A model generated the notes under the pieces. It was given only the letters and a program-made list of their open reading frames with translations, had not been told where the DNA came from and searched no databases. Position numbers and translations under genes: made by a program. This document shows, piece by piece, positions 21,631-34,400 of a stretch of 64,000 nt of DNA (position 1 is its first letter; every line of letters begins with the position of its first letter). The DNA comes from Lepas anatifera (Eukaryota > Arthropoda > Thecostraca > Lepadidae), in NCBI GenBank assembly GCA_034440635.1, contig JAOTON010000772.1, positions 709,001 to 773,000 of the forward strand, written 5' to 3'.

Positions 21631-24600
21631 CTGTGGAAGGTCTCTTGAGCACTGTGGTATTCATGGATTAAATACACTGTCATTCCAGTGGCTTTTAAAG
21701 TGGTGTAATGAGTATGAAATGATTAAAAGCAATGGAAGGAGACGGTAAGGATGAGAAAACGCGAGGATAAAGAAGCTGGGATTCTATCCGGAGGGCTCGC
21801 TGCAGCCACAGGTGCATGCACTCACAGCCCCAGGTAGAGCAATGATGAGGACAAAGATTAGAGGTGTACAAAAATGTCACGCACAATTGTACACCCACTC
21901 GAACATGTAAATTAAAATCATCAGAGTAAAAAATGAAAAATGATGGGGCTTTCTCTATTTTTATGAGGGTAAGGTCACTCGGTTTGGGCTGTGCTTTTTA
22001 TCCTGGCAAGCCTCATAATGAGGCTTAAAAAAACTAAGCCAGGGCTCATCAGAATCCTCAAACACATTTTTTTCAGTGCAACTTTGCATACTGCACCATT
22101 CGAGTTTGCTTATTTAAGGTCGCTATTTTTCACGATTCAACCTGTTTTTGCTGCTGATCCCGGTCGCTGCAGTTCTTATTCGAGCAGACAGACCCTGGTG
22201 GCGATAATGAGTAATAAAAATCGTCAAGAAATCACGAGTATAACAGATTTTTTGGTATGAGACACTCAAATGAGCATGGAGCTCTTAAAAGGAGGAGCAT
22301 GGAGCTCTTAAGTTTCTCAAACAGGTTTTGAGATCAGTTCACAAAAGCCTTTCTCAGATTCATTGTTTATTCTTCATAATATTCAACCAGAGAAATCAAT
22401 GCCAAGCCTTCATTAAGGAAGCCAAGTACACTCCCTAGGCAGAGCAAATAGGTACAAGTTTCAAAGTTATGTCATTGCGGACTGTGAACATGTACGTGTG
22501 GCGAAGCATATATGGCGAAAAATTATACAGATCGATAGTCTCAAACTTTGGGAAAAACAAAAGCTTTCCTGAAAGACCAAATGCATAGCGGCGTTGTAAC
22601 AACATAATAGACAAGCTATCACGCGTTCAAGATTCACGCCTTGTTAGGCTTAGACAATGGAAATTGATTAGGCTCATTTGGGTCCTAATGGAAAGCCTTT
22701 GTAACGTGACAGCAGCGTGGCACACCTGGTGTCACGCGTGATTCATGTGCTCGCATTTCAATTTCATTCAACCACACTCAGCTCATGCCTTGCATGGAGA
22801 CTAGTAAGCCTGAAAATGTGCTCGCGGATACGAGGAACTTTCAGCAGGAAATATAAATTTGGACCCTATTGAAGTTCGTGTACTTCAGAACCTTCCATCT
22901 AATATTTCTACCTGTAGGTGAAAAGACGAACAAACAAACAAACAAAGATGAGGCTCAGAGGCTTCCCAAGCTTTATTGGCCTCCACTGTGCATATGCTAA
23001 CCCTGACCATCGCACTCCCTTGGACAAAATAATTGTCAGTGCCCGATGGAACGAGTAAAATATCCCATCCCTCGGCAGTAATGTTTTCGGCTGAAAGGCA
23101 GACTTCCCAAATTTCCGAAAGTTACAGAATATGTAGTATATTTCTGCTCCCTGGGACTTTTTTCATCTTGTTACTATTGTGCTTTTGTCACTGATTCAGA
23201 ACACGAAATTTTCTACCGGGGAAACCACAAATCCAGACTAGTAATATAAGAGTTCTCTGGGTTGAGCCAAGTTGAAAAACTTTAATGCTTGGCTGTTACA
23301 CTGAGCCAAGGAGAGTAACAATAAACTGCAATCCAACGACAGGAATAATTTACATTTTGGGGTGTAAGCACTGTTCCAATTGCCGTCATAGGGCGTTTCC
23401 GGGTGTGATCCATTCATATAAATTTAAGGAATTAAATAACGACATTTGTTCACAAATCTCACCGGAAGCTGAACCCGGGATCAGTGTTAAGGAGACAAAT
23501 GCCGTAGCTCAGTTGAACTTAACGACTGAAATCGGTTCCAAGTGATGAAGGCGCCATATTTTCTTTGAGAAATATAAAACCCCCATGCATTGAAAACATA
23601 CACGTTTATTAGAGAGACACTGAAGCACTGAAAAGACACACAAACATGTAAACAAATGCCCTCCCAACTCGTTAAAATGATCCGATCCCATACAAAGTTG
23701 AGGACTATAGCTAAATTCATACTAAATGTATTCAGGGTGACGCACCAGCTCATGAGTTGAACAAGCTCAGAATTGTTTGCAAAAAAATCGAGGGGTTGAG
23801 ATGGAACCCCTCCGGCGACGGGTTTCACTGTTTATTCCCAGTATTTATGCTCTTCTATTTGGTCTCTTCTCATTTCTGTCTGTAGAAGTTTTTGCCTTTC
23901 GGTACTCCCGTGGGAATTGTCAATCGTGACCCGCCCCCATTTTCCACTGTGTGGCCATATTTATCAGACAAGCGGCGAAGATATAGTGCCGTGCACCCTC
24001 ATGGTCGTGACCGAAAAATTGTTAAATGGTAAAATTTTTTTAAAAACCTTCGGTAACATATAAATTGGTGAAATTACAAATTTTGTTACCGAACTGTTCC
24101 AAATTTTTACTCTTTTTCTGCTTTGTTATCATATTGCTATTTTCGTTTAGAATATTTATGTATAATCCTTCCAATGGATGTTGGTAGCTCTTTCTACGTG
24201 TCTTTATCGCTTTCACTTCCCCAAGTGCATATCTTTCAGTTTTGTATGAAGCTTGAAAGTAATGTGGTGGAGCTCGGAAACTCCAAGGACCACCAGCCTG
24301 AGAATGAGAGACAATGTATTGATCCCGCTTATGATTATCACTAATGCGTTTCGTTCTGGTCAACCTTCTCAGCACAACATATACATTGGCTGCTATTCGT
24401 GACAGAACAGGTTTTGCCATATTTCTCACAAAAGGAGCAGCACTATCGGACCCTCGTGCCTGATCGAAAACTCTCTTTCAGTAGTGCGGTCATGGTTTGT
24501 AAGCGACCACTGCTGCTGATCACTTTTCCATTGGAATATACGCTAGAAATTGATTTCTCGACTACCGCTGCGGAAGGTGTAATAGGCTTCGTTCACCGGC

Positions 24601-24959
24601 CGAATCTTCGGCCTCGGATCACTTCACTGTTGTGGTTTGATTTGGCGCAGTTTTAGCCATCGAGCAACTGCTCCTGTGACCAGGGGACCTCACCAGTTCA
24701 CTAAAGCGTCAAAACAGTCATAGTAATGATAACAGTTAACTTTTTATTCCTATAGGCGACGTCAGATCTCCACTCCTCTGGAAGTATCAGGAGGCGAGCG
24801 ATCTCTTTAAATCGTTCCTATTGTGTAAAATCTTGGGAGCCGTGGGAATGTTGTTTGGGACACACCATAGCAAATTTATTTTGAGACGATCTGAAGCCCC
24901 GAATATTTTTCTGGCTACCTGGTTCCAGAAATCGCACACTGTTCTGCACGTCAGCGTCC
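21631..24959. other. Intergenic sequence upstream of the TRPA1-like gene
   Basis: No recognised coding exon, RNA gene or clear element. ORFs of up to 129 residues (24040-24429, minus) have no recognisable features. A short (ACAA)n-like run occurs near 22931. Confidence 0.4.
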
Positions 24960-25349
24960 CTGTCACATCAATATCGTGATCACGCGCCCGCCGGCTTTTC
25001 CACCGTCATTTAAACCCAGAGCCAATATAGCTGGCGGTCGCCTCACTGAAAGCCGCTGGTACACCTCATGCCACAGTGTAAACAAGTCCTGGCTGGCCAT
25101 GACCGCCGGCGCACAGTGCGGACTAAACAGGCGCCGACCGCAGCGCCAGCCGACCAATCAGCGCCGAGCGCCGCCGCCGCTGCCCCCGGGCGGTGGTAAT
25201 TCATTAGCGACGCGTGCTGCTCGTCGCCGGATGTCCACCGTCGCTGCCGCACCCCCGTCCACCGCTGAATCACATCAGCCCGGAATCTCTGGTCGGCCCT
25301 GCTCTGAAGCGACGCGGAGAAGACACGGTAGTGCCGACGTCAGCTGAAG
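24960..25349 (+). promoter_or_regulatory. CpG-rich putative promoter and 5' UTR of the TRPA1-like gene
   Basis: About 390 bp of GC- and CpG-rich sequence sits in an AT-rich neighbourhood, directly before the candidate first coding exon. It contains a CCAATCAGCG (CCAAT-box-like, 25154 onward) and no clear TATA box. An in-frame TAG at 25329-25331 closes the frame just upstream of the candidate ATG. The promoter role is inferred from composition and position only. Confidence 0.45.
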
Positions 25350-25487
25350 ATGAGCTGGTGGAGCCGTGTGAGACACACACACCGGTCAGAGGAGCAGACC
25401 CTGTATCAGGTGGCCCTCAGGGTCGTCTCTCCCAAGGTAGCTCCAAGACTCTGCGACCCAGATGGCTCCGAGCTGACCATTCTGAGC
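25350..25487 (+). CDS. TRPA1-like gene, candidate first coding exon
   Basis: The ATG at 25350 opens 46 codons, ending AGC|GTAAGT, a strong 5' splice site, in phase 0. This matches the phase-0 start of the next exon at 31691. An in-frame TAG lies 21 bp upstream. The peptide (MSWWSRV..., LRVVSPKVAPRLCD) has no domain, as expected of a variable N-terminus. Its link to the ankyrin exons 6.2 kb away rests on phase, orientation, the CpG-rich upstream region and its end (ELTILS) sitting just before AATSGNL. Insect TRPA1 genes have alternative first exons, so others may exist. Confidence 0.5.
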
Positions 25488-28400
25488 GTAAGTGGGAAAC
25501 TGGAGAAGCAGAGCTGTTTATCAGCACTGCTGTCTTTTCTGTCGCTGATTGTCTGCCACACTGAGCGGAATAATCGCCAGACAAGTGAGATGTGATAACA
25601 AGTAATGCTGAAAAATCAGAGAGTTTTTGTGACACTATTTATATTGATTAGTGATTTGGTTCAATAAGAGCATGAACGTGTTTGTATAGCTGGTAAAATG
25701 TGTCCAGCTCTATAAGCATAAGGAAATCACCAACTCGTAAAAATATTTGACGTAGAACTTTCCTAGCCTTCCCAAAAAAATCATGTATGTTAATTGCTAA
25801 TGCTCCCTTAGTCTTCCCCAAAATGTTATATAGAAAATATGTGCTTCACTTGACCATTTATTATATCGTCTTTTGCCTGCTGAAAGTACTCTTTTGTTCC
25901 TGCTTCCCTTCCACTTACGGAACTTCTGGTCAAGTAATTGAGAATATCAGGAATCTTTAGGTGGTACCGGATTGGACATATATTAGTATAATTAGCATTA
26001 TAGGTTCAGAATAACTCTAAGAGCTATATCAACACCTATTTCCCTCAAATATTGTCTAATTTCAATAGAATCGTGTCTAATGTATTTGTTTTCAATTCAC
26101 TTTGATGCATAAGTGTCGCCACCGGCAAAAAGTGGGGGGCCAGCCAAACTTCCACCTGATGCTGACAAAAAACTTTCAACATCAGTACCAAAAACTGTTT
26201 GAATTTGGGCTCCTCGTTGCCTTCCGCAGCGGCTGGATATAAGAATGTCTGGCTTTCTCTTATTTTGACTGAGATCAGGAAATTTTTGGCCAAAAAGTGG
26301 GGGGCCTGGCCCCCTGGCCCCCCTTTTCCGACGCGTATGCTTTGATGTTGTCTCAAACTATATGCACCTGTCATTGGGCCTGGCAGAGGTAATCTATGAG
26401 GCATCTTAGGCTGTGCCAATTACCATCTTTGATATTTTCTATACAAAGCATTATTCATGTATGTACACGGACGTTAGTACCTGCACTTAGTGGGATCGAT
26501 TTCTCCTTTTTTGGTCGAAAAACATTTGACCTTGATCTCTCCGATGAAACACTCGGGAAATACTTTGCGTGCAGTTCGCAATTCAATATGTTTTAAATAT
26601 TTCTGAGTAAATTTTTCATCCCTGGCACACGGAGAATATGATTTATGTTCAGTAACTTCAAAAATTTGAAATTTTGAATTTGCCCTTGTTCATTCCAGGT
26701 GAATTTTGCAATTGTAACAGCCAAGCTGGAAGTCTAGCCAAGCCAAGCCAAGCCAAGTCTAAGTATCTCTGTTACTTTTTGGTTATTACTAAGGCTTAAC
26801 ATGTTTAGGTTATAAACCATTTGGGGGCGATATAGCCGAGTCACTGAAAGTGCTCAGAAGTCGCAACACACACACGCACGGTTATAAACCATCATCTTCT
26901 AGCTCAACGATCGCTCATAACTCTGGCCAACGCAACCTGACTCCAGGCGAATGATAATTCATGAAAATATTTTGAGAGTTATAAATGAAATAGTTCATGT
27001 TCCCAACGTAGAATCACAGAGTCGGCTAACATCCCTTATATTTGTTGTTCAATGCTCAGCACTGTCTCTCTGTTTTCCTTCTTTTGGCAACATCGTGGAA
27101 GCATATGCTCTGTTAACATGAAGGTGAATCTGCTGTTTACTAGAACCAAAGTAGACAGAGTCCGCAGGCTTTTCTGCCAAAAAGGACGAAACTGAGACAT
27201 TAAATTCTCGCTTTGGCGTAAGATCAGAACTGCACATTAAACATCCGAGTCATCTAGGAGGTGCTGAAGATGACACACGAGGCCCCGATGATGCTGGTGC
27301 AGGTTCCAACCTGCAAGTGTAGAGAAGCTTGATCTAAATCCACAGGTCCAAACTCGAATCCAGTTGTGTGACATATTATGGAAAAAAGCAAAGTAGGCAC
27401 GAAGATAATTTCCTAAGCAAGTTTTTTTCCAAAATCTGCATCCACTGTCAGTGTTGCTTTTGTGATTAGCGCTCGCGATCAACAGTCACACTGATCTGCA
27501 TGACGTCGAATATCCCATTAACATAGCGTGGAACATCCCATGACCATAGCATGAAATCTCCCGCAACCATAGCATGAAATATATCACTACCATAGCGTGG
27601 AATCACCCATTACCATAACGTTGAATATCTCACCACCATAGTGTATGATCGCCTAATACCATAGCGTTGAATATCCAATTACCATAGCGTTGAATATCCA
27701 ATTAACATAGCGGGGAATATCCCATACTACCATAGCGTGGAATCTCCCACTTTCACACTACTGCGTAGGAGACGCTCCAACACGCACTATCATGCACCGG
27801 ACAGTACAGCAGGATAAGTAATCGGAGAGTTGGCTATTAGAATAGGCCTTGATGGGCCCTAAAATGACAATTAACTTCATAACCCCAGTTCTAGACTCAC
27901 CACTGAAACAGGTCGCCTGGAACTTATCGCCCTCTCCCGCAACTTTAAACTATGACAAATTCCCTGGTCTCTCTGCCATGTCCAATAGTCTCAGACGCGC
28001 ACATTGGACAGCTGCAAGATAAGTCTCAGACGCGCACATTGGACAGCTGCAAGATTAGTCTCAGACGCGCACATTGGACATCTGCAAGATAAGTCTCAGA
28101 CGCGCACATTGGACAGCTGCAAGAGCACCGCAGCGTGTTTGTGTTTCCGCCGGTGGTGCAGCAGGCGCCGCATTAGCAACCAATTATGGAGAAGGAGGAG
28201 CAGACGACAGTGAGGGTGACGGTGCAGCGGCGCGCGAGATCCGCCCAGCAACCTTCACTGCGACAGCCAGCGCTGAGCAGCCGCGGGCCGAAAACACGCC
28301 TGACTCTCTGCCCATAGCCAGCTCAAATGCCTGACTGGGTAGACAAGCAAATCCATTTAGAAATGGAAAGATGTAGCATCCCAGATTAGAAATCACTGCA

Positions 28401-31400
28401 CTTGGAGTGAGTAAGCGTTTATTCATCAAAAGAAAGCCACTTTTTTAAACAAAGTTTATAAGAACAGAAATGAAATGGGAGAGTACACAAGTCATGTCGT
28501 CCTTTTCGTGATAGAAATAAATCATACCGTTTGATAAACTTTATGTTGCGGTAAGTCGCATCGTTTGATGAACTTAAGTTTTTGCAGGATGAAGCGAGGT
28601 CCTTCCACACTGTATCAATTCAACTTGACCAGAAAGTTATTTAAACTGGTCCCATGTCTCAAAGTCCAGCCTCTCTCCCATTTTGCAAACGCAGAAGTCG
28701 TGCATTGTGTCCGTTTTGTCAATGCATAGGAAGAAGGGTGGATATGTTTTCTACTAACATGAGGTAGTTTATAAGGGCCCTCTATAAATTACATTATGGC
28801 AAGTGGGGAGCCAACCACAGCGTTAACAAATGTTACACATGTGTGTCCAATAATGTTACATGGGGAGGGAAGGTTCAAAATATCCCAAATATGCGTGGTG
28901 TAACTTATGGAGAATCCTAATAATACTGATGGACATCATTCAAGCTATAATATATGGGGTGAAAGTACCACTGTGCCCGGGAAAGAGTGCTGGCGAAAGT
29001 GCTGAAATTGGATATTTGAGCGGTTTAATAGAGTTTGATGCACCAGTGGAGCAAATATGCTCGCTGTTGAAGCAGCATTAAACCGGAACACTAATGTAGC
29101 CGCTGCAATAAGCGTAGCTATCAAGCTGCAATTCGATGGAAAAGTTTTACATGCCCCACACTCATCGTCTATACTGGTGCAGGTGCTCAACTAATGGTTT
29201 GTTTTATTGATGCATGAGAGATAGTGCAACTCCGAGGACCTTAAATCAACTAGCAATTCATACAGACTCGACAGCAGACGGCCGAAATCGATGAATTTAC
29301 TGAACAGAGCACTCACAAACAAGGGCCCATTAGCGCAGCACTTTAGCGGTCAGCGACACCTGTTAGCAGCCATGTGGGACATATATCACTCGCCGGGTGA
29401 CCGATGAATAACTACTGCAGACACTTCCACATTTTGATGATAATTGACCATTTTGACACAGAAAATATGTTTCTGTTGAATGCAGGGATATTTTCATTGT
29501 TCTTAGCTATATTGGCACTAGAAGTTATACTGCCTTGCTATTAATATTTAAAAGTTGTTGCATACGAGCATCGTAGGCAGATGCTTTTGGTGGGGTAAGG
29601 GTTGAGTACAAGGGCTCAGATCATGGTCTTGCATGCACTATGCAATACCAGGTCATGCTTGTTTCTTTGGTGCAGGTTGTGGTAATCATTGGCTCATTCT
29701 TGGTGAATTTGAATACTTTACGAGGACCAGCCTCTCGATTGTTTTGATTCTGAGACTAATACCAAGGGTAATCATGGACATAACTATATAAGCCTTCACA
29801 ATTACTTTTCACTACGGTATTTGCAAAGCGAATCGAACCACCGATTTTTATTGCTCACACAATGTTGTACTACAATTTGTTCGCAAATTCTCTTGGTCGT
29901 GCATATCCTAAAGTCCAGAATGGTGTTTAAGCTACAATACCTCATTACTCGCCATATATGCAGAGCAACGTATAATTTTTCAGATACAATGGCAATCTGT
30001 CAATAGAACACTCTGGAGTGTTCATCGGTCAAGAAAGACAACATAAAACGATTTCCAGCCGGCACAAATAACAAAAATAAACATACCTATTGATAATACC
30101 TCACAGCCTGGCTTAAAACACAGTGGATTTCTTCCAAAACATTTGAATAAGCTAGAACACTTACTAATATAGTTCTTAGCTTTCGGTTGGAGTCGAGACC
30201 GCCTCTTTTGCTTCAGACTATGTTTTAGATTCAAAGGCAGCAGAATAGAACCAGCCAAAGTAATGACAGGTTAGCTTTGAGTAATATTTCTGCCGCTGTT
30301 GGTCCCTCGCGTGACGTAACCACTAAAGAAAACCGCGTTCAGTCAGCGCCAGAGCCTGGGAAGAGAAGGTGACGTTTTGACATAGCGGCTGGCACGCCAG
30401 TAAGCCTTGTCACTGGGCGCCTGCGGTGAAAAATAGCTACATATGTGTTTCAGGAAAAGGTAAAGGACCACTGTATATTTTAGTGTTAAATTGATTCTTG
30501 ACTTTTTCCTGAGAAAAATTAATCTATTTATATTCATTGTTCAGGACATGATAAATGAAGTCCAATTCCAGTCCACTGTCTCTGGTCAAATTATGCCCAG
30601 GGGAGTTATTTTGGGACCGACTTTAGATTGCTAAAATGATTGCTTTGCACACAAATGTCAGGTTTTACAGCAATACCAGACCGCACTAATCTAGAAGAAG
30701 ACTTGGTGCCGACACGCACTGGAGCAGGCTTCTGAGCTTTGATGGTTCGAATGTTTATCCTGGGTGCGTTCATTATCAAGAGGTGGCATAATAACGGCTT
30801 ACACTCCTGATGACAATGCAAAGTGCTTAACAAGGTCAAAGCGGAAGCTTGATCTTTTGACGATGTGTCTTCTTCTGATAGATGAAATTTCCATTTCAAA
30901 TTTTCGGTAGGTATTGAAGACTAGAAGGTCAGTAAATTAATAAATAGTTGACCTCTACGACCGATGTGCATTATCTTGAGTGTAGGTCGGCTATTATCTC
31001 ACATTTTATGAGGTTTCCGACCCACAAAAAGTTAGGAAAACAACCTTGGTATCTTTTCAGGACCTGAACGATCTCTTTACGCCATATCAACTTGGCTAAA
31101 CGGCGCCTGGCTAATAAGTTCAATCGAGGAAAACTTCTGGAGAAATCAATAGTACACATTTCGGAGGAGGGGCATGAAGTACTTCTTAAGATGTAAACAA
31201 AGTCAACCACCATGACAAGGAAAGAACAAATAAACACCTTTATGTCCCCATCCACCACGAGTTCCTTCCCAAGACTGGTCACTGGCTGCTAATTCCATCC
31301 GGAGATGCCTATTGACATCATGCCGTCCAATTTTACAGTCTTTTTAATCGATCCCATAGCATAGCTCCTAAATGAGCTGGCATAGGTACGTCTGAGCGAG

Positions 31401-34400
31401 AGCAAGACCAAATTGATGATAGCCTAGATCTCATGAAACAGAATGTTAGAATAAATAAATATAGTGATGTATGTTCCATGGTATATATATTTTGGGGTGC
31501 GTCATGGTGCTGTTCCCTATTATTGCTTTGATTGTTTTATACTTAGAATAATGCAGAAAATAGCTCATTAATTACCTCGCTCTGAATAAGCTTGAGGAAA
31601 CCGGCCCACATCAAAACTATGAATGCAGACAGTCAACCAATCAGAAGTCCCACAGGCTAGCCGCACTGTGTTGCCGCTCTTTGTCCTCAGGCAGCCACCT
31701 CTGGAAACCTGAAGCTCTTCAAGGAGCTACATCAGGGTGATCCCCAACGACTTAACTTCAGGGATGAGCAGCACGGAAGAGGCCCCGCCCATTTCGCCGC
31801 TGCAGCCAATCAGCAAGCTATCCTGCACTATATCTCATCTGTGGAAGGAGGTAGCTATTCCTGGCAAATGATATTGAAAAACTGCAACGATTAGGAACAT
31901 AGGGAGAAATGAGTCAGAAATCAGATTCCAGGAGACCCTTAGAATCGTCATAACCACGCGACGAAATTCATGGAGCGCTGCGTACCTGAGAGTTCTTTTC
32001 ACGCGCGCCTATTCTCACATAGCCTTGAAATGGAAAGGTCATGGATGTGACCTGACCTTAGTCCAAAATTATGGAACATTCTGGACAACGTGATTATAGC
32101 ACAGGTAATCCTCATGACACACAGTTGGTTTCAGACTGCCCAACACAATTTTTAGCAGTGAAAGCTAAATGTTTTTGGAGGATATTTTACTTAACTTTGG
32201 CCCGTGACCTGATCTGGCATGAACTCGAATTAAAATTCGGAGAAAATATGTGAAATGGATTAAAAAGCAGTTACGGTAAGTATAGCGGCGCTAGGCGCTA
32301 CCCGCTCCTTAAATATCGGAAAAACATTTATGGGGAATACAAGATACAGTGTGGGAAAAGGCGAAAATGCCAGGCTCATGAAACTCTGCTTGAGAGGTTG
32401 GCTACCCCTAAAAGCAAATTGTGGTACCACCTCCCAAAATTATTCAGTGTCTCTATGAGGACTTCGTGAAGTACCCAGAGAACTTAGGCAGCACTAAGAC
32501 GGAATATCGCCTCGAAAATAAGTCTCAAATGTTAATGTAAATATTTTTTACCTGTTACCGTTTTCTAAGACTCCTTCAGAGACTAAATATTAAAGAAAAG
32601 TGGAGAGGGTGTTTAAACCCTTACTAGTATCATCGTTTTGCGGTATACTGACTTTGACAGGTGTATGTACAGGTCATTGTTAGCTTTCATACGTGCTTTC
32701 ATCGACATGTGATTTTCGATGGGGCTCAGGAGGACATCTTGGTGTGGAAGTAGCACCGTCCGAACCAGGGGGTGACATTTGGTAACAGTGCAACAAAGTT
32801 TGAAATGGGCATCCAACTGCATCATAGACTGCCAATACTTCCAACTTGATGGTGGGCAGAGAGGGAAGCAGAATTTCAGGAGACACCTGTGCGCAGTTTT
32901 AAGGAGCGAGTGCCTGATCGGGAGAGGGGCACCTGCCCCATTTCCTCCTAGAATCACCTATGGACATACATTCATCGTGTAGTATTTTTTTGTCTCCCAC
33001 TGACCTCTGCGTATCACAGATCTGGAAGAAACAGACAACGAAGGCCGAACTCCTCTACACCTCGCTGTTGAGAACTCTGCTCTTGATGCCATCAACTTCC
33101 TTCTTAAATGGTGAGTGTCTCAGCAAAGCAGAATTTCCTAAAATCTAAAATTTACAGAAATCCCGTCCCTCAAAAAAGGACGAGAATTCCTTAATAAGGG
33201 ACTGTCCCACTTTAATGATAGGTTTTGAACTAAAATATCAGTTTTGTAGAGCGTGTTGAGAAATCACAGTTGGCGTATTTAACATTGCCGAAAGCTCTCG
33301 GTATAAAATTTCCACCAGCTTTAAAGTTCAAAGTAAAGGGGTTTGTTTCCTTATTTCAAAATCTGAAGGAATACCTTCCATATGGTTGCAGTTCTCTGAT
33401 TGGTTGTAAGCCCTTAGCCTCGCCCAGTCGCTGAAAATACCACGCTAGCGAGTGAACCAGCGCATAGCAAACCTGCGACCGAAAACCTCGGGCGAGTAGT
33501 TGTTGATTGCAGAGCGTCGCTGGGCTGATATACGCCTAATGGCCGCAAAGCGCATCACACTCTCCTTCCTCTGTACTTGGCAAAACAAATAATTTTTCTT
33601 CAAAACTCAACTCTGAAGTTGGAGTTTTTTTTTACATCGGGCATATGTATCACATTTCCACCAATGAATAAACGTGGCCACCGTAACGGTATCTGTCCTT
33701 CAGTTTTTGCACCAGTTTTTGCACAAGACCGAGAATGGACAGGCGGATCGAGAGTATGATTGCCATGGCAAGTGAACAACTATGATACTGATGATGAGAG
33801 CGGACGTCCTCAGCGGAAATTCGGCTGCGGTCCTGAAATTTTTAACCATGTATTTGAATAGCCCAAGCATGGGATTTTTGTCATGCGGAAACGCTGTGAA
33901 TTGGACTCTAAAGCAAGTCTATGGTCAAGGTTTGGGATTTCACTGATTATAAGAAGCGTTATTTTTATGACGTTAAATATTGTTAGAAAAGAGGAGATCT
34001 TTCTGTTTCAGCGTATGAAAGAAGGAAAAAATTGTTTCCTGGTTTCAGAACTCTTTCATTCTTAAATTATTATATCTAGAATTTCGATAAAGTGGTCCAC
34101 TTCCTTTAACGGAAATTGATACAAATTTTCAATCACGGGACCATAGGGTATGTTTGTGAAATGTGCGGTTGTGTGTAGGCAGTGTTAACAAAAATAATAT
34201 TGTGTTAATTTGAGCTAAATTATCAAGACACATTCCTGGATTTGTTGAATAAGGAGAAGGCATGCCACATATCACCTGATTTTACGCAGGTGCGGACAGA
34301 TGATACCCCCACAAGCACAAACAAAATGTTCAGAGCAGCAGTATGGAGCGTTGCTGGGCGTTGATGTGACCGTCTGTGTGCAGCGGAGTGGCAGCAAACG

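Larger units (their letters stand above)
25488..31690 (+). other. Putative TRPA1 intron 1 (repeat-bearing)
   Basis: About 6.2 kb. It contains a transposon-derived G-rich repeat near 26120-26340 (two AAAAAGTGGGGGGCC blocks), a 27-bp repeat at 27.5 kb, a 35-bp repeat at 28.0 kb and a CpG-rich patch at 28.13-28.33 kb. No additional ankyrin exon was recognised. Confidence 0.5.

Noticed and set aside
27510..28126. Regular short repeats that could look like a CRISPR array
   Set aside because: Units are contiguous with no unique spacers, and the window is eukaryotic.
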